Below, one piece after another: positions 9,883 through 21,117 of a DNA stretch of 64,000 bases. Position numbers and translations under genes: made by a program. A model generated the notes under the pieces. That model saw only the letters and a list, made by a program, of their open reading frames with translations, ran no database searches and was not told the DNA's origin. Positions within the stretch are counted from its first letter, which is position 1, and each line of letters starts with the position of its first letter. Source of the stretch: Pseudomonadota bacterium (GTDB lineage Bacteria; Pseudomonadota; Gammaproteobacteria; Burkholderiales; JABEVD01); assembly GCA_021802545.1 (NCBI GenBank), contig JAJZRS010000001.1:156822-220821 (forward strand), given 5' to 3'.

Positions 9883-12144
9883 ATGGCGAACAAATCGAAC
9901 CCCTTGCCCCCCAAAATTGCGGCGCTGCTGCGGGAATCCTGGTGGCTGGTCCTGGTGGTTGCGGCGGTTTTTCTTGCCCTGATCCTGTATACCTACGATC
10001 CTCAGGATCCGGGATGGTCGCATACCGCAACCCATCCGGCTGTCCATAATGCCGGCGGCTATTTCGGCGCTGTTCTGGCCGACATACTGCTTTACGTCTT
10101 CGGCCTCTCGGCCTATTGGGGCGTGGTTTTCCTGCTTTATGCGATAGGCTGGGGATACAAAAGGATAGACCAGGTCACGCTGCTTGACGGCAGATCCTTT
10201 TTCGTCTCCCTCGCGGGCTTTTTCGTCCTGATATTTTCCAGCGCGTCCCTCGAATCCTTGCGCTTTTATTCGATCAAGGCTGCGCTTCCGGCATCAGCCG
10301 GCGGCGTATTGGGAGAAGTGCTCGGGGAACTCATGAGCAAGACCTTCGGTTTTACCGGAGCGACGCTTCTGCTGCTGATGCTGATCGCGGTCAGCTTCAG
10401 CCTCTTTTCAGGGTTTTCATGGATTTCTTTTTCCGAATGGCTGGGCGGTGCGATCGAGGAGAGCTATTTTTTCGCTTTGAAGAGCTGGGAAAACTGGCAG
10501 GACAGAAGGGCGGGCGTTGCGGCGCTCACCGAGCGCAAGGAATACATCGAAGTCGAGAAGAAAAGGATGGAGACGTTTCAGCCGATCAAGATCGAACAGG
10601 CGCCAAGCGAGATACCCAAATCCGAGCGCGTGGTGCTTGAGAAGCAGACCCCTCTTTTCGAGGAGCTGCCCGACTCCAAGCTTCCGCCACTGCACCTTCT
10701 CGACCAGCCCAAGCAGGACGTTCCCACGCTTTCTCCAGAGACGCTCGAATACATCTCCAGGCTGATCGAGCGCAAACTGATCGATTTCGGCGTGGAAGTG
10801 AAGGTTGTCGCAGCCTACCCTGGGCCCGTGATCACGCGCTACGAGGTCGAGCCTGCCGTCGGAGTGAAAGGCAGCCAGATCGTCAACCTGGTGAAGGATT
10901 TGGCGCGCGCATTGTCCGTGGTCAGCATCAGGGTGGTCGAGACGATTCCTGGCAAGTCCTACATGGGGCTCGAGATTCCGAATCCGAACCGACAGGTCGT
11001 CTGCCTTTCCGAGATATTGAGCTCGAAAATCTATGCCGACATGACTTCCCCTCTGTCGATCGCGATGGGCAAGGACATCTCAGGCAAACCCGTGGTGGCC
11101 GATCTCGCCAAGATGCCGCACGTGTTGGTTGCGGGTACGACGGGCTCAGGAAAATCCGTGGCGATCAATGCGATGATCCTGAGCCTCATCTACAAGTCTT
11201 CGCCTGAGGACGTGAGGCTGATCCTGGTCGATCCGAAGATGCTCGAACTTTCCGTCTATGAAGGCATTCCCCATTTGCTCGCCCCGGTCGTCACCGACAT
11301 GAAGCAGGCCGCATCCGCTCTCAACTGGTGCGTCGGCGAGATGGAAAAGCGCTACAGGGTGATGGCTTCCCTCGGGGTGCGCAATCTTTCCGGATACAAC
11401 CACAAGATTCTGGATGCAAGGCGGGCTGGGGAACCTCTGACCAATCCCTTCTCGCTGACCCCCGAGTCTCCCGAGCAGCTCGATACCCTGCCGATGATCG
11501 TCGTGATCATAGACGAGCTGGCCGATCTCATGATGGTGGTGGGGAAGAAGGTCGAGGAGCTCATCGCGAGGCTCGCGCAGAAGGCGCGCGCATCCGGCAT
11601 CCATCTGATCCTGGCTACCCAGCGTCCATCGGTCGATGTCATCACGGGACTCATCAAGGCCAACATTCCGACACGCGTCGCATTCCAGGTGTCGAGCAAG
11701 ATCGACTCGAGAACCATACTCGACCAGATGGGCGCAGAAGCCCTGCTCGGGCAGGGGGACATGCTCTATCTTCCGCCCGGAACGGGCTACCCGCAGCGCG
11801 TGCACGGCGCCTTCGTTTCGGATCAGGAAGTGCACAGGGTCGTCGAATACCTCAAGAAGACGCACGGCGAGCCCGATTACATCGAGGGAATACTCGAAGT
11901 GCCCGAGGAGGGCGAGGAAATGGACGGCGGTGGAGACATGGAGTCGGACCCCCTCTACGACGAAGCGGTGGGCATCGTGATGAAGACCCGGCGCGCATCG
12001 ATTTCGCTCGTGCAGCGCCACCTGAGGATAGGCTACAACAGGGCTGCGCGCCTCATCGAGCAGATGGAAAAGGCGGGGCTCGTGTCTTCCATGCAAAGCA
12101 ACGGCAACAGGGAGGTCCTCGTGCCTTCCAGAGGTGGAGAATGA
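9883..12144 (+). CDS. ftsK: DNA translocase FtsK
   Basis: A 753-aa protein. The N-terminus has about four membrane spans (residues 20-190), then a short charged linker, unlike the very long linker of E. coli FtsK. The C-terminal motor has Walker A GTTGSGKS near residue 418, Walker [13 protein letters not shown] and the [13 protein letters not shown] segment. The last about 65 residues ([20 protein letters not shown] to the end) are the winged-helix gamma domain that reads KOPS and contacts XerD. It moves chromosome ends through the septum at division. It overlaps lolA by ATGA, so ftsK-lolA-rarA is one operon. Confidence 0.96.
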   Translation: MANKSNPLPPKIAALLRESWWLVLVVAAVFLALILYTYDPQDPGWSHTATHPAVHNAGGYFGAVLADILLYVFGLSAYWGVVFLLYAIGWGYKRIDQVTLLDGRSFFVSLAGFFVLIFSSASLESLRFYSIKAALPASAGGVLGEVLGELMSKTFGFTGATLLLLMLIAVSFSLFSGFSWISFSEWLGGAIEESYFFALKSWENWQDRRAGVAALTERKEYIEVEKKRMETFQPIKIEQAPSEIPKSERVVLEKQTPLFEELPDSKLPPLHLLDQPKQDVPTLSPETLEYISRLIERKLIDFGVEVKVVAAYPGPVITRYEVEPAVGVKGSQIVNLVKDLARALSVVSIRVVETIPGKSYMGLEIPNPNRQVVCLSEILSSKIYADMTSPLSIAMGKDISGKPVVADLAKMPHVLVAGTTGSGKSVAINAMILSLIYKSSPEDVRLILVDPKMLELSVYEGIPHLLAPVVTDMKQAASALNWCVGEMEKRYRVMASLGVRNLSGYNHKILDARRAGEPLTNPFSLTPESPEQLDTLPMIVVIIDELADLMMVVGKKVEELIARLAQKARASGIHLILATQRPSVDVITGLIKANIPTRVAFQVSSKIDSRTILDQMGAEALLGQGDMLYLPPGTGYPQRVHGAFVSDQEVHRVVEYLKKTHGEPDYIEGILEVPEEGEEMDGGGDMESDPLYDEAVGIVMKTRRASISLVQRHLRIGYNRAARLIEQMEKAGLVSSMQSNGNREVLVPSRGGE

Positions 12145-12749
12145 AAAATCTGGCGATAGTGTTGGGTCTGCTTTTTTCCTTGAATGCGCATGCAGATGCG
12201 GTTCAGATGCTCAAGGACTTCGTGAACCGGACGCATGCCTTGAAAGCGCATTTCGTTCAGTCGGTCTACAACAGCAGGATGGAGCAGGCGCAGCAATCGG
12301 AAGGCGACATGATGTTTTCCCGACCCGGGAAATTCAGGTGGCTCTACAAAAAGCCATATGCGCAGCTTCTTGTCGGGGACGGGAAAAGGCTGTGGGCCTA
12401 TGACGAGGATCTCGAACAGGTCACGGTGAGGAAGCTGGACAGCGCGATAGGCAGCAGCCCTGCGGCGCTCCTTGCCGGGAACAACGAGATCGAGAAGGGC
12501 TTCAATCTCGCGGACGCGGGGGAGAAGGAGGGGCTGAAATGGCTCGAAGCGACGCCCAAGGGGAAGGAGAGCAATTTCCAGAACATCAGGATGGGTTTTT
12601 CCGGGAAGCTGCTCGCCGTCATGGTGCTCAAGGATTATTTCGGCCAGGTCACCGTCATCCATTTCTCGAACATGGAAGTGAATCCGAAATTGTCCGAGGA
12701 TTCGTTCAGGTTCATCCCGCCCAAGGGGGTGGACGTCATCGGTGAGTGA
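12141..12749 (+). CDS. lolA: Outer-membrane lipoprotein carrier protein
   Basis: A 202-aa periplasmic chaperone that ferries lipoproteins from LolCDE to LolB. Residues 1-18 are a signal peptide ([18 protein letters not shown]). The LolA fold is shown by [33 protein letters not shown] and [15 protein letters not shown]. The start is the ATG that overlaps the ftsK stop; the 3' end overlaps rarA by 8 bp. Pal, a likely cargo, is encoded 1.5 kb away. Confidence 0.95.
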   Translation: MKNLAIVLGLLFSLNAHADAVQMLKDFVNRTHALKAHFVQSVYNSRMEQAQQSEGDMMFSRPGKFRWLYKKPYAQLLVGDGKRLWAYDEDLEQVTVRKLDSAIGSSPAALLAGNNEIEKGFNLADAGEKEGLKWLEATPKGKESNFQNIRMGFSGKLLAVMVLKDYFGQVTVIHFSNMEVNPKLSEDSFRFIPPKGVDVIGE

Positions 12750-14046
12750 CCTTTTCAAAAGCGAGCCTGTCCCGCCGCTTGCAGAGGCGCTGAGGCCGAG
12801 GACACTCCTCGATGTGATCGGCCAGACTCACCTTCTTGGAGAGGGCAAGCCATTGAGGCTCGCCTTTGAATCGAAAAAGCTGCATTCGATGATCCTCTGG
12901 GGGCCGCCAGGGGTGGGGAAAACCACCATCGCAAGGCTCACGGCGGATGCGTTCGGCTGCGAATTCATCGCGCTTTCCGCGGTCCTTTCCGGCGTCAAGG
13001 ACATAAGGGATGCCGTTCAACTGGCGGAACAGAATCTCTCCCTGGGAAAGAAAACGATCCTTTTCGTCGACGAAATCCACCGCTTCAACAAATCCCAGCA
13101 GGACGCCCTTCTTCCCTATGTCGAATCGGGGCTCGTCACCTTCATCGGCGCGACGACCGAGAATCCATCGTTCGAAGTCAATTCCGCGCTGTTGTCGCGC
13201 GCCCAGGTTTACGTGCTGAACTCGCTCTCCGAAGAAGAGCTGAGAATGCTCTTGAATCGGGCGAGAGAGACCGTCTATCCTCATCTTGTTTTCGAAGAGA
13301 GCGCGATCGATGCGCTCGTCGGCTATGCAGACGGGGATGCGCGGCGGCTTCTGAACCTGCTCGAGCAGACCGAGACGGCGTCCCGTGTCGCGCAGGCGGA
13401 AACAATCACGGGAGAATTCGTCCAGAATGCGCTCACATTGAATGCGAGACGGTTCGACAAGGGCGGGGAGTATTTCTACGACCAGATTTCGGCATTGCAC
13501 AAGTCCGTCAGGGGCTCGAATCCCGATGCCGCGCTCTACTGGCTTTGCAGGATGCTGGACGGCGGTGCCGATCCGAGGTATCTCGCAAGGCGCATCATCA
13601 GAATGGCCTGGGAAGACATCGGGCTCGCCGATCCGAGAGCCATGCAGATCGTGAACGACGCAGCCGAGACTTACGAGCGGCTGGGTTCACCCGAAGGGGA
13701 GCTCGCGCTCGGGGAAGCCGTAATCTACCTTGCTGTCGCGCCCAAGAGCAATGCGGGATACATGGCCTACAATCAGGCGATGGCCTTCGTGAAGGGAGAC
13801 AAAACCAGGGAAGTGCCGCTGCACCTCAGAAACGCCCCGACTAAGCTCATGAAGGAACTGGGATACGGGCACGCATACCGCTATGCGCACGACGAGCCTG
13901 AAGCTTATGCCGCAGGGGAGCGCTACTTTCCCGAAGGGCTAAGCCAGAACTGGTACAGGCCGACCGATCGAGGGATGGAAGGGAAGATTGCAGAAAAGCT
14001 TGCGCATTTGCGCGAGCTCGACAGGCAGGCCCGGAAAAAGTCCTAG
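12742..14046 (+). CDS. rarA: Replication-associated recombination protein A (AAA+ ATPase)
   Basis: A 434-aa AAA+ protein related to clamp-loader subunits. It has Walker [10 protein letters not shown] near residue 54, Walker [17 protein letters not shown], sensor 1 GATTENPSF and the arginine-finger SALLSRAQV, followed by the RarA-specific tetramerisation domain. It acts at stalled forks. A GTG start at 12742 inside lolA gives the expected N-terminus [18 protein letters not shown]. Its stop overlaps that of the convergent small gene by 4 bp. Confidence 0.95.
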   Translation: MSDLFKSEPVPPLAEALRPRTLLDVIGQTHLLGEGKPLRLAFESKKLHSMILWGPPGVGKTTIARLTADAFGCEFIALSAVLSGVKDIRDAVQLAEQNLSLGKKTILFVDEIHRFNKSQQDALLPYVESGLVTFIGATTENPSFEVNSALLSRAQVYVLNSLSEEELRMLLNRARETVYPHLVFEESAIDALVGYADGDARRLLNLLEQTETASRVAQAETITGEFVQNALTLNARRFDKGGEYFYDQISALHKSVRGSNPDAALYWLCRMLDGGADPRYLARRIIRMAWEDIGLADPRAMQIVNDAAETYERLGSPEGELALGEAVIYLAVAPKSNAGYMAYNQAMAFVKGDKTREVPLHLRNAPTKLMKELGYGHAYRYAHDEPEAYAAGERYFPEGLSQNWYRPTDRGMEGKIAEKLAHLRELDRQARKKS

Positions 14047-14234
14047 ACGCCGAGCTCGGACTCGAGCAGCCGGTATTCCTTGAAATAGATTTTCAATTCC
14101 GGGGCGTACTGCCTGGACAGGTCCTTGCTGCAATCAGGTTTTCGATCCTGCGTTGAAGAAGGCTGGCGATAGGCGGCCTGGGCCGATTGGGCCGCCATGA
14201 AGAGGCAGAGTGCGGCGAGCATGGTTTTCTTCAC
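14043..14234 (-). CDS. Small secreted protein of unknown function
   Basis: A 63-aa protein that I do not recognise. Residues 1-20 are a signal peptide (KKTMLAALCLFMAAQSAQA) and the mature part is about 43 residues with one cysteine. The GTG start at 14234 is supported by GGAAAG seven bases upstream. It lies 11 bp downstream of pal on the same strand, so it is probably cotranscribed. A short periplasmic partner of Pal is possible but unsupported. Confidence 0.6.
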   Translation of the reverse strand: MKKTMLAALCLFMAAQSAQAAYRQPSSTQDRKPDCSKDLSRQYAPELKIYFKEYRLLESELGV

Positions 14235-14245
14235 GTTCTTTCCAC

Positions 14246-16186
<1,941 letters not shown>

Positions 16187-16250
16187 TGATTTCGGCGAAG
16201 ACTGACCTTCAGGTTATGCCGAGGCCAAAACATCTTGTGGAAGCCGAAAC

Positions 16251-17687
16251 CTAGAAATTCGTCTTGAAGACGGGACTGTAGGAAGGCTTGTATTTCTGCA
16301 GGATGTCGTAATAATTGCGTATGTGCGACACCATGATGACGGCTTCGCCTCCCCTCGCAAAGCCGTGCCTGAGCGAGCTGAAGAAGCGGGAGCGGCTGAG
16401 CATGGGGAGAGTTTCCTTGATGTCCAGCCATGAGTTGGGATTGAGCTTGAGCCGCTCTGCAAGGATTCTCGCATCGCCCAGATGCGCCGTGCCGACATTG
16501 TAGGCGGCGATCGCGAACCATGTCCTGTCCGGTTCCTTGATGGAGGGCGGCAGGTCGTCCTTCAGCATGGCGAGGTATCTGGCGCCAGCGACGATGCTCT
16601 GCTTGGGATCAAGCCTGTTCGTGACCTTCAGCCTGTCCGCGGTGTCGCTGGTCAGCATCATCATTCCCCTGACGCCCGTAGGTGATGTCGCCTGCTCGTC
16701 CCAGTGGGACTCCTGGTAGGCCACCGCAGCGAGCAGGCGCCAGTCTATGCCGGTGATGTCCTCGGCTTCCTCGAAATAGGGCCTCAGCGTATCGAGGCGG
16801 CCGTTCATGCTGCCCAGGAAGCTCACGATGTCGTTCTGGTCGAGGCGGTAGATATGCCCGTAATACCGGTCGGCGAGGCGGGCAAGCATGCCGTCCTTTT
16901 CGATGCCGCTGAAGAAATCCTGCACTTTCTGCAGCAAGGCCTGATCCGCGTCATCAGGAAAAGCCCAGGCGAGGCTCGTTCCTTTGCCTATGTCGAATGC
17001 AGTTGTAATGTTGGGATAATAATGTTCTGCAATGTCGACCTGGTTGGAATAGGCGATTGCATAGTCGGTCGTTCCTTCCGACACGGAGGAAAGCAGTTCG
17101 TCGCTGGAAGAGGCCTTGATTTGGCTGAAGTCGATGGCTGGGTATTGTGCCTTCAGCTGTCCCACTATGGCGGAAATGACCGGATCGTCCAGGTAGGCGA
17201 TGCGCTTTCCTGAGAGCGCGTCGAGGTTTTTCGGCGCCTGTCCCGATGTGTTGAAGACGAGCTGGGGTTTGACGCCGAAATAGGTTGGACCGAATTTCAG
17301 TCCCGATTCCGTGCCTTCCAGCGGTATGGCGAGTCCGGCTGCGGCGAAATGCACCTTGTGGTGGCGAACGGCGTCAACAAGCTCTTCCCTGTTGCCGTAG
17401 ACCACGAATTTCGCTCTCATGCCCAGTTGCTGGGCGAACAGGCTGACGAGATCGTGTTCGAGCCCGATGTAGTTGCCCTGCGAGTCCTCGTAGAATGTGG
17501 ACGGGCCGTTGACTGTTGCGACGACGAGCTCTTTTGTCGAACCGAAAGGCGGGACATGCCATTCGGAAATGCCGCAGCCGCCAAGCGCCACCAGCAATAG
17601 GATGGCGCATCCTTTTGAAAAATATTTAAAAAGAGATTCCGTCGGTAATGTCGTTACGGTCGAAATGTCTATCTCCGGTTTCGGCAT
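16251..17687 (-). CDS. mltF: Membrane-bound lytic murein transglycosylase F
   Basis: A 478-aa lipoprotein: lipobox LVALGGC with Cys at about residue 38. Residues 50-285 resemble a periplasmic solute-binding (SBP_bac_3) module, and residues 295-470 form an SLT lysozyme-like domain with the catalytic Glu in AYQESHWDEQA followed by SPTGVRGMMMLT and AIAAYNVGTAHL. This two-module plan is specific for MltF, which cleaves the glycan strand to 1,6-anhydro ends. The region before the lipobox is rather long (about 20 polar residues), and the Shine-Dalgarno at 17687 is weak, so a slightly shorter start is possible. Confidence 0.92.
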   Translation of the reverse strand: MPKPEIDISTVTTLPTESLFKYFSKGCAILLLVALGGCGISEWHVPPFGSTKELVVATVNGPSTFYEDSQGNYIGLEHDLVSLFAQQLGMRAKFVVYGNREELVDAVRHHKVHFAAAGLAIPLEGTESGLKFGPTYFGVKPQLVFNTSGQAPKNLDALSGKRIAYLDDPVISAIVGQLKAQYPAIDFSQIKASSSDELLSSVSEGTTDYAIAYSNQVDIAEHYYPNITTAFDIGKGTSLAWAFPDDADQALLQKVQDFFSGIEKDGMLARLADRYYGHIYRLDQNDIVSFLGSMNGRLDTLRPYFEEAEDITGIDWRLLAAVAYQESHWDEQATSPTGVRGMMMLTSDTADRLKVTNRLDPKQSIVAGARYLAMLKDDLPPSIKEPDRTWFAIAAYNVGTAHLGDARILAERLKLNPNSWLDIKETLPMLSRSRFFSSLRHGFARGGEAVIMVSHIRNYYDILQKYKPSYSPVFKTNF

Positions 17688-17732
17688 CGTCGTTAGTTTA
17701 TCACCATAAGAATGAAGAAACCCTTATCGCGC

Positions 17733-17761
17733 TCAACAAAGGCGTCATAAACTGGTAGAAT
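17733..17761 (+). promoter_or_regulatory. Sigma-70 promoter of tRNA-Ser
   Basis: TCAACA (17733-17738), 17-bp spacer and TAGAAT (17756-17761) place the transcript start about four bases before the mature tRNA 5' end. Confidence 0.6.
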
Positions 17762-17771
17762 TGCGCTCTTC

Positions 17772-17861
<90 letters not shown>

Positions 17862-17870
17862 GTCATAAAG

Positions 17871-17893
17871 CGCCCCTTGCAAGGGGCGTTTTT
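17871..17893 (+). terminator. Rho-independent terminator of tRNA-Ser
   Basis: CGCCCC and GGGGCG enclose TTGCAA (itself self-complementary), followed directly by five Ts. It starts nine bases after the tRNA CCA end. Confidence 0.85.
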
Positions 17894-18021
17894 CATTTCA
17901 GAGGCTGTGCACAAAAAATTCGATTGCAGGTCACGGAAAGAAGTTCACTTTGTATTTTCTCCGGACACGAACGCAGCGAAGAACCGAGCTAGAATTGAAA
18001 GAAAAAACCATGGAGATCCTC

Positions 18022-20967
18022 ATGTCCATCAGATGGGCCAGGAAACTGATTCTTTCGCTCGTCGGGCTGTTCGTTCTCTATGCGCTTATCGGCTGGCTGG
18101 CCGTTCCGAGAATCCTGCAATCCAAGGCAGTGCAATATGTTTCGGAAAAGACGGGCTGTCGCCTTGCCCTCGGTTTGCCCAAATTCAATCCCTTCACGTT
18201 CGACATAGACATTCCGAATGTCAGGCTGGAAGATCCGGAAGGAAGACAACTCGTGGCCATCGCCGAGCTGGATGCGAATATCTCCATTCTGAGCCGCGGC
18301 CTGGCTTTCGATTCCGTCAGGCTGGAGAAGCCCCAGGCAGACATCGTGCTGGGGAAAAACGGGAAATCGAACTGGTCGGCATTTCTGGAAAAGATATCCG
18401 GAGGAGAAGATCATTCCGGTTCGCCGCCCCGCCTTTATTTGGCGCGTTTCGATCTCGAGGGTGGAAGGATCGATTTCAAAGATGAAAGGAAAGGCTTTCA
18501 CGAGAGGATCGAACCCGTCGAGCTGAGCCTGAAAGACGTTTCGACATGGCCGGGCGAATCGGGAAGCTTCATGCTCTCGGCCAGAACGGATTCGGGGATC
18601 AGCCTCTCCTGGCAGGGCAGGACCGATCTTTCGAAAGCATCTGGGAAGCTGGCACTGGACAATCTCGATTCCAGGCCTCTTGCTGCCTATCTGAAGGGCG
18701 TTCCTTCATTCGAAAAGGGAAAGCTTTCGGCGGATATCCGGATCTCGTATGCCGAAGGAAAAATCGGACTGGATCTCGAAGGATTGCAGGTGAAGGCGGA
18801 ACGCATCAGATCTAAGCCTTTGCTTTTTATCGAGTCTGTCGAGGCGAAGCAGGGCAGCTTCGACCTGAACCAGGAAAAGCTTTCGTTCGCGCAGATTTCA
18901 GCCTCCAAAGGCAGGATCGGAAAGTACGTCGAAATAGATGCATTCAGGCTTGACGACATGCATGCGGACATTTCGAAAAGAAGCCTTGCCGCGGGCAAGA
19001 TGACCATCGAAAAGGGCAGCGTGAATCTGGTCAGGGATAAAAAGGGAAACCTGGATATTCCCGGTGCAATGAAGGCGCCGGCAAAATCACGCGCCTTGCC
19101 ATGGCATTATCATGTCGGCAAATTCGATCTTTCCGGATTTTCAGTGAAATTGCAGGACGAGTCCGTTTCGCCTTACGCCACCCTGAGACTGAAGCGCATT
19201 TCCCTCAAGGCGAACGGAATCAGCGATGCGCCTGCCACATCCGTACCCTTCCAGGCTTCCATGGAAAGTGCGGCAGGGGGGATGCTCGAAGCGGATGGCC
19301 GATTCATGCCTTCAGGAAAATCGGCTGACATGAATCTCAAAATAAGTGATCTGTCCTTGAGTCCTGCGCAGCCTTACCTTTCATCCTTCGCCATGCTCAC
19401 GATAGCGGGCGGGAAGCTCGGTGCATCCGGCCATGCAGCCTATGACAGCAAGGGGGCGAGATACAATGGCAGCTTTTCCATCGACGATCTTCGCCTTTTG
19501 GAGAAAAAGAAGCGCGTATTTCTCTCGTGGAAATCGCTTTCGACCCGCAGCCTGAAGGTGGATGGCTCGAAGCTGGCCATCGCAGCGCTCGATATCGATC
19601 GCCCCTATGCGAAACTCATCATAGCCAGAAACAGGTCGGTCAACCTCTCCAAGGTCCTGAAAAAGCGCGAAGCGGCCTCGGGACCGAGTTTCCCGGTCGA
19701 TATAGGCAGGATCAGGATCAGGCGTGGGGAAATGGATTATGCAGACCATTCGCTTGCCCTGCCTTTCGGAACGAGAATCCACAGGCTGCACGGTTTCGTC
19801 AACGGTATTTCGTCTTCCCCCGGATCCATCGGACAGCTCCAACTCGGAGGGCGCGTCAATACCTACGGATCGGTTCGCGCAGCGGGGCAGATCAATCTTT
19901 TCGATCCGACAGCGCTGACGGACATCAAGGTGAAATTCAGGAACATCGAGATGGCGCGCCTGACCCCGTATTCGGCAACGTTCGTCGGCAGGAAAATCAC
20001 TTCCGGCAAGCTTTCGCTCGATCTCGACTACAAGATAAAGAATCGGCAACTGACCGGCGACAATCAGATCATCATGGACAATCTGACCCTGGGTGAACGC
20101 GTGAAAAGCAGGGAGGCCAAGGATCTGCCTCTCGATCTCGCCATTGCCGTTCTGCAGGACCAGGATGGGCGCATCGACCTCGGGCTGCCCGTATCCGGCA
20201 GCCTGGACAATCCGCAGTTCAGCTACGGCGGCATCATCTGGGAAGCGGTTCTCAAGGTTCTCGGAAAGATCGTGACCTCTCCATTCAGAATGCTCTCCGC
20301 CCTTTTTGGAGGGAAGGAGGAAAGGCTCGCCAATATAGCGTTCGATCCGGGGCGCTCAGCACTTCCGCCGCCGGAACAGGAAAAGATTGCAGATCTGGCC
20401 GGTGCGTTAAAGAAGCGTCCCAGGCTCTTCCTGACGGTGCGAGGGGTCTACTCTGATTCAGACCGGGTTGCGCTGCAGGATCTGCAGGCACGCAGGGCTG
20501 TTGCCGCTGCATCGGGGCAGGATGCCGCACAGCCCGGCCCGCTCGCCTTGAATTTTCCGGGAACAAGGGAAACCATCGAAGCGCTGTTTTCGAAAAAATT
20601 CGGTTCCGCCGAACTCGATGCGATGAAGGCTGGATTCCGCAAGGCCAACCCTGGAAAGATGAAGGCACGATTGACCGAGCGCATAACTGGTTTTTTCAGG
20701 AAGAAGCGTGCGCTTGACGAGAAGGAAATGGAGGCATTCAGGGGGGCGGATTTTCATGCCGTGCTCTACAGACGCCTGCGCGATGCAGAAATTGTTCCGG
20801 AATCGGAGCTGATTGCGCTTGGCGATGCGCGCGGAAGGAAAATCTATTCCGCCCTGAGCGCTTCAGGTGCTCCAATTGACCGGATCAGACTCGCCTCTCC
20901 CGTGCATGTCGAGGGCATGGAAGATGTCGTGCCGGCCAAGCTCGAACTGGCTCCCGCCGTGAAATAG
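18022..20967 (+). CDS. DUF748 / AsmA-like envelope protein
   Basis: A 981-aa protein anchored by one N-terminal span (KLILSLVGLFVLYALIGWLA). The rest is predicted beta-rich, with AsmA-like N-terminal VRLEDPEGRQLVAIAELDANIS and the C-terminal DUF748 block around TPYSATFVGRKITSGKLSLDLDYKI and DLPLDLAIAVLQDQDGRIDLGLPVSG. AsmA-like proteins form long grooves thought to move phospholipids between membranes; a direct role here is inference. The ATG at 18022 is favoured by GGAGA at 18012-18016; an in-frame ATG at 18010 is only 15 bases after a TAGAAT (17990-17995) that may be the -10. Confidence 0.85.
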   Translation: MSIRWARKLILSLVGLFVLYALIGWLAVPRILQSKAVQYVSEKTGCRLALGLPKFNPFTFDIDIPNVRLEDPEGRQLVAIAELDANISILSRGLAFDSVRLEKPQADIVLGKNGKSNWSAFLEKISGGEDHSGSPPRLYLARFDLEGGRIDFKDERKGFHERIEPVELSLKDVSTWPGESGSFMLSARTDSGISLSWQGRTDLSKASGKLALDNLDSRPLAAYLKGVPSFEKGKLSADIRISYAEGKIGLDLEGLQVKAERIRSKPLLFIESVEAKQGSFDLNQEKLSFAQISASKGRIGKYVEIDAFRLDDMHADISKRSLAAGKMTIEKGSVNLVRDKKGNLDIPGAMKAPAKSRALPWHYHVGKFDLSGFSVKLQDESVSPYATLRLKRISLKANGISDAPATSVPFQASMESAAGGMLEADGRFMPSGKSADMNLKISDLSLSPAQPYLSSFAMLTIAGGKLGASGHAAYDSKGARYNGSFSIDDLRLLEKKKRVFLSWKSLSTRSLKVDGSKLAIAALDIDRPYAKLIIARNRSVNLSKVLKKREAASGPSFPVDIGRIRIRRGEMDYADHSLALPFGTRIHRLHGFVNGISSSPGSIGQLQLGGRVNTYGSVRAAGQINLFDPTALTDIKVKFRNIEMARLTPYSATFVGRKITSGKLSLDLDYKIKNRQLTGDNQIIMDNLTLGERVKSREAKDLPLDLAIAVLQDQDGRIDLGLPVSGSLDNPQFSYGGIIWEAVLKVLGKIVTSPFRMLSALFGGKEERLANIAFDPGRSALPPPEQEKIADLAGALKKRPRLFLTVRGVYSDSDRVALQDLQARRAVAAASGQDAAQPGPLALNFPGTRETIEALFSKKFGSAELDAMKAGFRKANPGKMKARLTERITGFFRKKRALDEKEMEAFRGADFHAVLYRRLRDAEIVPESELIALGDARGRKIYSALSASGAPIDRIRLASPVHVEGMEDVVPAKLELAPAVK

Positions 20968-20977
20968 CGAGTATTAC

Positions 20978-20992
20978 GCACCGCGATGGTGC
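20978..20992 (+). promoter_or_regulatory. NtrC-type enhancer site
   Basis: An inverted repeat GCACC-N5-GGTGC fits the GCAC-N7-GTGC core of NtrC binding sites. Its centre (20985) is about 107 bases upstream of the start expected from the sigma-54 promoter at 21066-21081, a usual enhancer distance. No T-run follows, which argues against a terminator of the DUF748 gene, though that reading is not excluded. Confidence 0.6.
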
Positions 20993-21065
20993 TTCAATGT
21001 GCAAACAGCATGCAAGAATGAAGTGCGCCGATTTATGGCTGTTTATGATTCAATGGGTTGTGTTT

Positions 21066-21081
21066 TGGCACGGCTGTTGCT
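21066..21081 (+). promoter_or_regulatory. Sigma-54 (RpoN) promoter
   Basis: TGGCACG, four bases, then TTGCT: a full match to the -24/-12 consensus TGGCACG-N4-TTGCW. The GG (21067-21068) and GC (21079-21080) doublets have the invariant spacing. Transcription would begin at about 21092, leaving a 26-base leader with GAGGG before the ATG at 21118. Confidence 0.85.
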
Positions 21082-21117
21082 TTGGAAATCCCTGTAATGT
21101 TTAATTTCGAGGGATTC

